Positions 1-6,226 of a stretch of DNA of 16,251 nucleotides are shown here, in pieces. Made by a program: the position numbers and the translations under genes. The DNA comes from Prevotellaceae bacterium (GTDB lineage: Bacteria > Bacteroidota > Bacteroidia > Bacteroidales > UBA932). Position 1 is the first letter of the stretch; each line of letters begins with the position of its first letter. Under the pieces are notes generated by a model. It made no database searches and was not told the origin of the DNA. It saw nothing but the letters and a program-made list of their open reading frames with translations. The stretch covers positions 1 to 16,251 of the forward strand of contig JAIROF010000058.1 of NCBI GenBank assembly GCA_031257655.1. Reading direction: 5' to 3'.

Positions 1-989
1 ACCAAAAACCCCGCGACGGCATGTACGAAAAATACGTAGCCCTCGAAGGCGGCAAATCTTTTTCGGTGGTGATTAAGGAGGCCGCAAAGGAAACCAAGTA
101 CGGCGGCTCCCTGTCGATCTCGGATACGCTGAGGGGAGACAACGAGCCGGCCATTCGGGTTTACAAGGGAGCGCTGGTAGAAAACGACGTCATGCAGGTA
201 CAGGAAAGCGGGCTGTACCACATTGTGCTGGACTTGAACAAGGATGGCAGCCTGTCTGACAAGCTAATCGTAATTGCTCCCGTAGCGTGGGGCGTGCGCG
301 GCGCCATGAACGGCTGGGGATTTACCCCGCTTACGGCGCCGGCCTTCAACAAAACGACCATGACCTACACCCTGACGGATGTTACGGTCGAAACCGCCGG
401 AGCGTTCAAGTTTGCCTACGGCAGCGGCTGGAAGATTGAGCTCAACGCAGGCGCAACGCCGCTGGTAAAAGCCAACACAAACTTAGGCGCCGACGACGCG
501 CTATGGCTAAAACCCGGAGGAGGCGACATCAGCATTGCCCGCGCCAAATATACCATCGACCTGACGTGGACGCTGGAAAAAGGCGCAGTCGGAAACAGCT
601 TTAAATATACCGTGACCGAAACGGGAAAGTTAGAAGCGCTTGACCCCACAACTTTCGTTTACAGCCTCATTGGCGACGCCATTTACAACGACACAATCCA
701 ATCCAGCTGGGATTACGATGCAGACTTTACCTACAAAGGCAAATCAGGTAATACCTATACGTACGAAATTTCCAACATCAAGCTGGGGGTTGGAGAGTTC
801 AAAGTCCGCTTCGGTCACGATTGGAGTAAGAATTTTGGGCTGGCAACAAAGACAGATAACGTACTCTCTCTTATTTTCAAGGGTGAGAATATTACTCAAG
901 AAGCCGAGGCTACCTACGCTAAGATAATTTTCAGCTTCGATTGGGTAAATGACGCGGAAACAAACCCGACGCTAACTTTACAACCGTAA
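1..989 (+). CDS. SusE/SusF-like starch-binding outer membrane protein, 5' end outside window
   Basis: The reading frame is open to the left edge, so the gene starts before the window; 328 residues are visible and the ATG at 21 is internal. The visible part reads as three beta-sandwich units: the end of an N-terminal domain (about 7-90), then two repeats beginning near WGVRGAMNGWG (about 96) and near FVYSLIGDAIYND (about 218). The arrangement of GxxNGWG, an FKFAYGSGW strand and a terminal SFDW strand is typical of the SusE/SusF family, surface lipoproteins that bind starch through aromatic residues and hold it near the SusCD transporter. B. thetaiotaomicron SusE is about 387 residues, so perhaps a short N-terminal stretch with the lipoprotein signal is missing. 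Whether this is the SusE or SusF equivalent cannot be decided. Genes for SusC and SusD would be expected to the left. The family call is firm in context but rests on recalled sequence style. Confidence 0.8.
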   Translation, partial: QKPRDGMYEKYVALEGGKSFSVVIKEAAKETKYGGSLSISDTLRGDNEPAIRVYKGALVENDVMQVQESGLYHIVLDLNKDGSLSDKLIVIAPVAWGVRGAMNGWGFTPLTAPAFNKTTMTYTLTDVTVETAGAFKFAYGSGWKIELNAGATPLVKANTNLGADDALWLKPGGGDISIARAKYTIDLTWTLEKGAVGNSFKYTVTETGKLEALDPTTFVYSLIGDAIYNDTIQSSWDYDADFTYKGKSGNTYTYEISNIKLGVGEFKVRFGHDWSKNFGLATKTDNVLSLIFKGENITQEAEATYAKIIFSFDWVNDAETNPTLTLQP

Positions 990-1010
990 GCTAACGTGTA
1001 GCCCATAGCA

Positions 1011-1054
1011 AAGAAGGCTGCCAAAAAAAATCTTTTGGAGGCAGCCTTCTTTTT
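1011..1054 (+). terminator. Strong intrinsic terminator after the SusE/F-like gene
   Basis: A perfect 12-bp stem (arms 1011-1022 and 1040-1051, starting AAGAAGGCTGCC) encloses an A-rich loop and is followed by a run of T to 1054. It lies 22 bases after the stop of the SusE/F-like gene and only 14 bases before the ATG of the GH13 gene, so the downstream gene either depends on read-through or has its own promoter further up. Confidence 0.85.
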
Positions 1055-1068
1055 AATAAACAGGCAAA

Positions 1069-2946
1069 ATGATACGCAACAAACTTTCCCGATTTTTTTT
1101 CCTCCTCTCTTTCGCTTCCCCGCTTCTGGCCTGCAGCAACAGCGATCGGCACAACGACGCAACGGAAGCGACATCTCCCCTACCCTACGCCGACGGCATC
1201 ACCCGCCTCAGCGACGATTCCCTGGCATTCGTCCTCCTGGCGCCGGGCAAGGAGGAGGTGTACCTGGTGGGCGACTTCAACGGCTGGCAGGTGCTGGAGG
1301 AGTACAAAATGGAAAAAAGCGGCGAGCGATTCCACCTCAAAATCGGCAACCTACTGCCCGACAAAGAGTACCTGTGCCAATACCTGATAGACAACAGCGC
1401 GCTCGTTGCCGACCCCTACTCCCACAAGGTGTTCGACCCAGAGCATGACAAAAATATTCCCGCTTCAATTTACCCTGACCTCATCAAATATTCGAGCGGA
1501 AAGGCCAACGGCATTGCCACGATCGCTTCCACCCGTCCCGAAACCTACCCGTGGAAAGTGGAGCGCTACACCGTAACCCACCCCGAGCGCTTGGTTATCT
1601 ACGAAATCCTGATACGCGACTTTACCGAAAGCCGCTCCATCAAAGGCGTGCAGGAAAAGCTGCCCTACCTGAAAGCGCTGGGCGTAAACGCCATCGAGCT
1701 GATGCCGTTCAGCGAATTTGAGGGAAACGACAGCTGGGGGTACAACCCCTCCTTCTACTTTGCGCCCGACAAAGCCTACGGTACAAGCGACGACTACAAG
1801 GCCTTTATCGACGAATGCCACGCCAACGGCATGGCCGTCATCATGGACATGGTGCTGAACCACAGCTACGGCCAAAGCCCAATGGTAAAAATGTACCAGG
1901 CCAACGGGACGGTCACGCCCAACAACCCCTGGTACAACGTAGCCTCCCCCAACACATCCTACTCGTGGGGGTACGACTTCGACCACGAAAGCAAGTACAC
2001 CCAGGCGTTTGTGGACAACGTTTGCGCCTACTGGATAGAGGAGTACAAGGTGGACGGCTACCGCTTCGACTTCACCAAAGGGTTTACCAACAAAGCCGGC
2101 GACGGGCAAGCCTACGACCAGTCGCGCATCAACATCCTTACGCGGATGGCCAACGAAATTTGGAAGCGCAAAAAAGACGCCATCATCATCTTTGAGCACC
2201 TGGCCGACAACAGCGAGGAGAAGGCGCTGGCCGAGCACGGCATTTTGCTCTGGGGAAACCTCAGCTACAGCATGAACGAGGCCACCATGGGCTGGGGCGG
2301 CGAGCTGAGCAACGGCTCCCCGAAAGGCGACATTTCGTCGGCCTCGTACCGGCAAAGGGGCTGGGCTGCTCCCAACCTGGTGGCCTACATGGAAAGCCAC
2401 GACGAGGAGCGGATTATGTTCAAAAACACCGCCTACGGAAAAGCAACCGGCGAATACGACGTAAAAAACCCGGCAACGGCCTTGCAGCGCACCCGGGCGG
2501 CGGCGGTCATCCTCCTCGCCATTCCGGGCGCCAAAATGATTTGGCAATTCGGCGAGCTGGGGTACGACTTCCCGCTGGAGGGAAACGGAGCCGACCGCCT
2601 GGCCAAAAAGCCCATCCGCTGGAGCTACTACGACGACCCAAACAGAAAGGCGCTGCACGATGTGTACGCAGAAATGATTGCCCTGCGCACCGGCAGCCCG
2701 ATTTTCTCCTCCCCCGACTACACCGCCAGCCTGACCGGAAACTTCAAGTACATTGCGCTAAAATCGGACGACCAAGCGGCGGTGGCAATGGCAAACTTCG
2801 ACGTCGTACCGGCTACCGCGCAGGTCAACTTTGGCCAACCGGGAGCGTGGAGAGAGCATTTTTCAAACACGGAAATAACCACAGCCGCAGCAACCGAAAC
2901 CATACAGCTCGCGCCGGGAGAATACCGGCTGTACCTGAAAAAGTAA
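1069..2946 (+). CDS. CBM48-GH13 alpha-amylase family lipoprotein (starch-degrading)
   Basis: This 625-residue protein hydrolyses alpha-1,4 links in starch or maltodextrin. It opens with a lipoprotein signal: a hydrophobic run ending in LLAC, so Cys22 would be lipidated; the following SNSDR is only weakly like the acidic surface-export signal, so periplasmic or surface location is open. Residues about 47-135 form a CBM48 (isoamylase N-terminal) domain with VGDFNGWQ at 67-74. The (beta/alpha)8 barrel runs from about 165 to 540 and contains all four GH13 motifs: DMVLNHS (Asp260), GYRFDFTKG (nucleophile Asp334), IFEHLA (acid/base Glu376) and ESHDEE (Asp445). A C-terminal beta domain follows. The neighbours (SusE/F-like upstream, GH97 downstream) place it in a starch locus in the role of SusG or SusA. 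Exact specificity (amylase, neopullulanase, pullulanase) is not visible. The start is fixed by the signal peptide. Confidence 0.92.
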   Translation: MIRNKLSRFFFLLSFASPLLACSNSDRHNDATEATSPLPYADGITRLSDDSLAFVLLAPGKEEVYLVGDFNGWQVLEEYKMEKSGERFHLKIGNLLPDKEYLCQYLIDNSALVADPYSHKVFDPEHDKNIPASIYPDLIKYSSGKANGIATIASTRPETYPWKVERYTVTHPERLVIYEILIRDFTESRSIKGVQEKLPYLKALGVNAIELMPFSEFEGNDSWGYNPSFYFAPDKAYGTSDDYKAFIDECHANGMAVIMDMVLNHSYGQSPMVKMYQANGTVTPNNPWYNVASPNTSYSWGYDFDHESKYTQAFVDNVCAYWIEEYKVDGYRFDFTKGFTNKAGDGQAYDQSRINILTRMANEIWKRKKDAIIIFEHLADNSEEKALAEHGILLWGNLSYSMNEATMGWGGELSNGSPKGDISSASYRQRGWAAPNLVAYMESHDEERIMFKNTAYGKATGEYDVKNPATALQRTRAAAVILLAIPGAKMIWQFGELGYDFPLEGNGADRLAKKPIRWSYYDDPNRKALHDVYAEMIALRTGSPIFSSPDYTASLTGNFKYIALKSDDQAAVAMANFDVVPATAQVNFGQPGAWREHFSNTEITTAAATETIQLAPGEYRLYLKK

Positions 2947-2970
2947 TTGAGAATTGAGAATTGAGAATTG
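2945..2970 (+). repeat. Heptamer tandem array (AATTGAG) starting in the GH13 stop codon
   Basis: Three full units and one partial unit of AATTGAG. The first two bases of the array are the last two bases of the TAA stop codon of the GH13 gene. A related array (AATTAAG in gene orientation) begins in the same way at the end of the GH128-like gene. Confidence 0.9.
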
Positions 2971-2973
2971 GTG

Positions 2974-3166
2974 GCGCCCTGACTTTCAGGCAGGACATTC
3001 ATAACCGCAGGTCTGTGACCTGCGGAGCAACGCCACCGCATTGCGCCCTGCCTGAAAGGCAGGACGCTCATAACCGCAGGTCACAGACCTGCGGTTAGGC
3101 AGCGACCACCGCGCCGCCCTGCCCGAAAGGCAGGACACCCACACCCGCAAGCCTGTGACCTGCGGG
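2974..3166 (+). repeat. Three REP-like palindromic units between the GH13 and GH97 genes
   Basis: Three units with a period of 69-71 bases. Each has a GCCCTG...AGGCAGGAC block (a 6-bp CCTGCC/GGCAGG hairpin in the second) followed by a hairpin. The first two hairpins (3005-3025, 3074-3094) have perfect 9-bp stems CCGCAGGTC/GACCTGCGG, and their 3-base loops are reverse complements of each other (TGT, ACA). The third (3144-3166) keeps a 6-bp outer stem CCCGCA/TGCGGG. There is no T run, so these are not simple terminators. They resemble bacterial REP elements and may affect mRNA stability between the two sus genes. Confidence 0.85.
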
Positions 3167-3228
3167 TGAGCATTAATTTATTTTTCACCTTTTACACTGT
3201 CCAACATCACCATATAAGCTACAAAAAA

Positions 3229-5412
3229 ATGATAAACACAAGCATCAAAGGAGTCCTTCTCCTGCTATCGCTATCGGCTGCCGCGCTGAGCGCACAGACG
3301 CTGACGTCCCCCAACGGAAACCTGCGCATGAGCTTTTCGCTTTCGGGCGACAGCGCCCCGCTTTACGCCCTGACCTATAAAGAAAAAACCGTAATCAAGC
3401 CCAGCAAGCTGGGCTTGGAGCTGATGCCGGAGGGCGTAAAGCGCACCTTCAGCGACTTTTCTCCCGAAGGGCAATCGCCGGAGAAGCAGAGCCTGAGAAA
3501 CAACCTGTACAGCGGGTTTCGGCTGGCCGGCAGCCAGACCGCCTCTTTCGACGAAACGTGGCAACCGGTCTGGGGCGAAACCAGGAGCATCCGCAACCGC
3601 TACAACGAGCTGGCCGTTACGCTGAGCCAGCCGGCCACCGAGCGACAAATCCGCATCCGCTTCCGGATTTTCGACGACGGGCTGGGCTTTCGGTACGAAT
3701 TTCCCCAGCAGCAAGCGCTGGTTTACATGATTCTCAAGGAGGAGCGCACGCAGTTTGCCATGACCGGCGACCACATCGCCTACTGGCTCCCGGGCGACTA
3801 CGATACGCAGGAGTACGGCTACACCACTTCGCGCCTGTCGGAAATACGCGGCTTGATGCAGGGCGCCATCACCCCCAACTCCTCGCAGACCCCGTTTTCG
3901 CCCACGGGGGTGCAAACCGCCCTAATGCTGAAAACCGACGACGGGCTATACATCAACCTCCACGAGGCGGCGCTCATCGGCTACAGCTGCATGCACCTCA
4001 ACCTCGACGACCAAAACCTCGTATTTGAAGCCCACCTCACGCCCGACGCAAACGGCACAAAGGGACACCTGCAAGCTCCCTGCCACACCCCCTGGCGCAC
4101 GATCATCGTGAGCGACGACGCCCGCGACATCCTGGCCTCCAACATTACGCTAAACCTGAACGAGCCTTGCAAGATAGACGACGCCGCGTCGTGGATAAAG
4201 CCCATGAAGTACGTTGGCGTTTGGTGGGAGATGATTACCGGCGCCCGCGACTGGGCCTACACCAGCGAGCTGCCGGGCGTGCAGCTGGGCGTTACCGACT
4301 ACGACCGGGTCAGGCCAAGCGGACGCCACGCCGCAACCACGGCACACGCCAAAGAGTACATCGACTTTGCGGCGCTGCACGGCTTCGACGCGGTGCTGGT
4401 GGAGGGATGGAACGTGGGATGGGAGGACTGGTTTGGAAACGCCAAGGACTACGTGTTCGACTTCGTCACCCCCTACCCCGACTTCGACGTGCAGGAGGTG
4501 CGCCGCTACGCAGCCGAAAAGGGCGTGAAGATGATCATGCACCACGAAACCTCGGCCTCCATCCGCAGCTACGAGCGCCACATCGACCGCGCCTACCGCT
4601 TTATGAAAGACAACGGCTACGACGCCGTCAAGAGCGGCTACGTAGGCGATATAATCCCGCGCGGCGAATACCACTACAGCCAGTGGCTCAACAACCACTA
4701 CCTGTACGCCGTAGAAAAAGCGGCGCAGCACAAGATAATGGTCAACGCCCACGAAGCCGTGCGCCCCACGGGCATTTGCCGCACCTACCCCAACCTGATT
4801 GCCAACGAATCTGCACGGGGCACGGAGTATCAGGCCTTTGGGGGCAGCAAGCCCAACCACGTCACCGTGCTGCCCTTCACCCGCCTCATAGGAGGCCCGA
4901 TGGACTACACGCCCGGCATCTTTGAAATGGACATCGAAAAGATTAACCCGAACAACACCTCGCACGTGAACGCTACGCTGGCAAACCAGCTGGCGCTGTA
5001 CGTCACCATGTACAGCCCCCTGCAAATGGCGGCAGACCTCCCCGAAAACTACAACCGATTCCCAGACGCTTTTCGGTTCATAAAAGACGTAGCCCTCGAC
5101 TGGGACGACAGCAAATACCTGGAGGCCGAGCCTGGAAAGTACATCACCGTGGCCCGAAAAGCGAAGGGCAGCAGCTCCTGGTTTGTCGGAAACGTCTGCG
5201 GTGAGGAGGGCTTCACGTCAAAAATTACGCTCAGCTTCCTCGACCCGGGCAAAAAATACACCGCCACCATCTACGCCGACGCCCCAAATGCGCACTACAA
5301 AACAAACCCGCAAGCCTACACCATCCAAAAAGTTGAGGTAACGCACAAATCAACGCTAACCCTGAAATCCGCACCGGGCGGAGGATACGCCATTAGCATC
5401 GTGATGAAGTGA
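3229..5412 (+). CDS. susB: SusB-type GH97 alpha-glucosidase (inverting)
   Basis: This 727-residue secreted enzyme releases glucose from the non-reducing ends of malto-oligosaccharides, normally in the periplasm. I chose the ATG at 3229 rather than one at 3166 because it begins a clean signal peptide (MINTSIKGVLLLLSLSAAALSAQ) preceded by the A-rich leader usual in this phylum. The protein has the N-terminal beta-sandwich, central barrel and small C-terminal beta domain of GH97. B. thetaiotaomicron SusB is 738 residues with key glutamates 194, 439, 508, 526 and 532. Here the equivalents are Glu195 (DTQEYGY), Glu440 (HHETSAS), Glu509 (NAHEAVRPTG), Glu527 (ANESARG) and Glu533 (RGTEYQ): identical spacing with an offset of one. 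The presence of Glu509 points to the inverting GH97a type and not the retaining, Asp-nucleophile type. It lies 282 bases after the GH13 gene with REP-like repeats between, consistent with one starch locus. Confidence 0.96.
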   Translation: MINTSIKGVLLLLSLSAAALSAQTLTSPNGNLRMSFSLSGDSAPLYALTYKEKTVIKPSKLGLELMPEGVKRTFSDFSPEGQSPEKQSLRNNLYSGFRLAGSQTASFDETWQPVWGETRSIRNRYNELAVTLSQPATERQIRIRFRIFDDGLGFRYEFPQQQALVYMILKEERTQFAMTGDHIAYWLPGDYDTQEYGYTTSRLSEIRGLMQGAITPNSSQTPFSPTGVQTALMLKTDDGLYINLHEAALIGYSCMHLNLDDQNLVFEAHLTPDANGTKGHLQAPCHTPWRTIIVSDDARDILASNITLNLNEPCKIDDAASWIKPMKYVGVWWEMITGARDWAYTSELPGVQLGVTDYDRVRPSGRHAATTAHAKEYIDFAALHGFDAVLVEGWNVGWEDWFGNAKDYVFDFVTPYPDFDVQEVRRYAAEKGVKMIMHHETSASIRSYERHIDRAYRFMKDNGYDAVKSGYVGDIIPRGEYHYSQWLNNHYLYAVEKAAQHKIMVNAHEAVRPTGICRTYPNLIANESARGTEYQAFGGSKPNHVTVLPFTRLIGGPMDYTPGIFEMDIEKINPNNTSHVNATLANQLALYVTMYSPLQMAADLPENYNRFPDAFRFIKDVALDWDDSKYLEAEPGKYITVARKAKGSSSWFVGNVCGEEGFTSKITLSFLDPGKKYTATIYADAPNAHYKTNPQAYTIQKVEVTHKSTLTLKSAPGGGYAISIVMK

Positions 5413-5440
5413 GGGGCGGGAAACCTATTTTTGGTGTTCG

Positions 5441-5462
5441 CGAGCTCGCTGCGCTCGGTTTT
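5441..5462 (+). terminator. Weak possible terminator after the GH97 gene
   Basis: A 5-bp stem CGAGC/GCTCG (5441-5445, 5453-5457) is followed by GTTTT. It lies 29 bases after the stop codon, in the right place for a terminator, but the stem and T run are short. It may instead be part of a dispersed repeat. Confidence 0.3.
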
Positions 5463-5620
5463 CTGACAAAACAACCTCAGCAGCCGAAAGAAGAACAACA
5501 ACAACCGACAATGACCTCACTATCTTACTATTAACGGATTCCGATTTTATATTGCGCTACACATCAGCGAAATAACTTGAAAAATCCGATTTTCGTAGCA
5601 ACAGAATATTTCTTGTAAAT

Positions 5621-5628
5621 ATCTTTGT
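5621..5628 (+). promoter_or_regulatory. Bacteroidota-type -7 box (TATCTTTG) without a gene
   Basis: TATCTTTG matches the TAnnTTTG -7 consensus of Bacteroides housekeeping promoters and lies in an AT-rich stretch. I see no TTTG at the expected distance of about 19-21 bases upstream, and no reading frame follows on this strand. It could start a small RNA or be chance in AT-rich DNA. Confidence 0.22.
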
Positions 5629-5697
5629 ATTAAAGAAATAATTATTATATTCGCAGCAAACTTAATAGCGGAATTATGCATATATAGCGCAGCAAAA

Positions 5698-5757
5698 GCC
5701 GATCGGGGCTGAAGGCCCGGCAAGCATTAGCGTATGGCAACGCCCTACGAAAATGGC
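5698..5757. repeat. REP-like element with two small hairpins
   Basis: GC-rich island with GGGC/GCCC (5706-5709, 5715-5718) and CGTATGGC-AAC-GCCCTACG (5731-5749, one mismatch). GGCTGAAGGCCC and GGCAACGCC words of this sort are, as I recall, common in dispersed intergenic repeats of this phylum. No copy with the same sequence occurs elsewhere in the window. Confidence 0.45.
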
Positions 5758-5773
5758 GCCCCACCCGCCCTAT

Positions 5774-5828
5774 AAAAAACTAAAAACTAAAAACTAAAAA
5801 CTAAAAACTAAAAACTAAAAACTAAAAG
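5774..5828. repeat. Heptamer tandem array (TAAAAAC)
   Basis: Six exact TAAAAAC units (5781-5822) flanked by an initial AAAAAAC and a final TAAAAG. There is no coding sequence on either side. It is one of four heptamer arrays in the window, each with a different unit but the same 7-base period. Confidence 0.92.
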
Positions 5829-5846
5829 ATGCGCAAGGCGGCAAGA

Positions 5847-5884
5847 CCTCGCTCGGCGTAGCGTCCACGCTACGCCGAGCGGGG
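5847..5884. repeat. Perfect 15-bp inverted repeat with 2-base spacer
   Basis: Arms 5850-5864 (CGCTCGGCGTAGCGT) and 5867-5881 are exact reverse complements separated by CC. The stem can be extended by a wobble and two more pairs to 5847/5884. No T run follows. The word CGCTACGC inside the right arm is also the opening word of each 76-bp repeat just downstream. Confidence 0.9.
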
Positions 5885-5894
5885 CGAAAACAAG

Positions 5895-6054
5895 CGCTAC
5901 GCGATATTAATCATCTTAATCCCATAAATCCCGTAAAATCCGAGTTCAGACAATAGCGGCGCAACGCGGACGCTACGCGATATTAATCATCTTAATCCCA
6001 TAAATCCCGTAAAATCCGAGTTCAGACAATAGCGGCGCAACGCGGACGCTACGC
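5895..6054. repeat. Perfect tandem duplication, 76-bp unit, two copies plus 8 bases
   Basis: Copies at 5895-5970 and 5971-6046 are identical by direct comparison, and the first 8 bases (CGCTACGC) recur at 6047-6054. The unit has an AT-rich half (ATTAATCATCTTAATCCC...) and a GC-rich half. It has no long open frame or obvious hairpin. The lack of any mismatch suggests a recent or conversion-maintained duplication. Confidence 0.95.
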
Positions 6055-6059
6055 AAGGA

Positions 6060-6146
6060 CTCCCCCTCGTTAGGAAACGAGGGGGAGGAAAGGATAACGT
6101 TAAAAACGTAAGGCCATTTCCCCCTCGTTGGGAAACGAGGGGGAGG
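6060..6146. repeat. Pair of near-identical hairpins (CCCCCTCGTT stems)
   Basis: Two hairpins with stem CCCCCTCGTT/AACGAGGGGG: 6060-6087 (12 bp, loop AGGA) and 6119-6144 (11 bp, loop GGGA). Both are followed by GAGGAAA- or GGAGGAAA-like bases. The loops differ by one base while the stems are identical. They sit beyond the 3' ends of both converging genes and could act as bidirectional transcript ends, but neither has a clear T run. Confidence 0.85.
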
Positions 6147-6177
6147 AAATCGCTCCCCACAATTTATGATACAATAC

Positions 6178-6226
6178 TAATTCTTAATTCTTAATTCTTA
6201 ATTCCTAATTCTTAATTATTAATTCT
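6178..6226. repeat. Heptamer tandem array (TAATTCT) overlapping the stop codon of the GH128-like gene
   Basis: Seven TAATTCT-type units, five of them exact. In the orientation of the GH128-like gene the unit reads AATTAAG, and the array already begins in its last codons (Lys-Asn-stop). It is related to the AATTGAG array at the end of the GH13 gene. Confidence 0.93.

Larger units (their letters stand above)
5413..6218. other. Gene-free, repeat-rich spacer between convergent genes
   Basis: About 800 bases between the GH97 stop and the GH128-like stop. No open frame here looks like a gene. In order: a weak hairpin (5441-5462), an AT-rich stretch (about 5510-5690) with a promoter-like box, a REP-like element (5698-5757), a heptamer array (5774-5828), a 15-bp palindrome (5850-5881), a perfect 76-bp duplication (5895-6046), two near-identical hairpins (6060-6146) and a second heptamer array (6178-6226). 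I saw no tRNA, rRNA or transposase remnant. Confidence 0.85.

Noticed and set aside
1465..2658. 397-residue open frame on the - strand opposite the GH13 gene
   Set aside because: It mirrors a GC-rich gene with clear catalytic motifs on the + strand; its translation is Val/Gly-rich without domain features, as expected for an antisense shadow.
2974..3166. Rho-independent terminators between the GH13 and GH97 genes
   Set aside because: The stems are strong, but no T run follows any of the three hairpins and the repeats have REP-like organisation.
3166..3228. Upstream ATG at 3166 as the GH97 start
   Set aside because: It would add 21 residues with no signal-peptide character before a perfect signal peptide, and it lies in the last REP-like hairpin. 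The ATG at 3229 matches SusB residue numbering.
5895..6046. Possible CRISPR array
   Set aside because: The two 76-bp copies are directly adjacent with no spacers, and no cas genes are seen.
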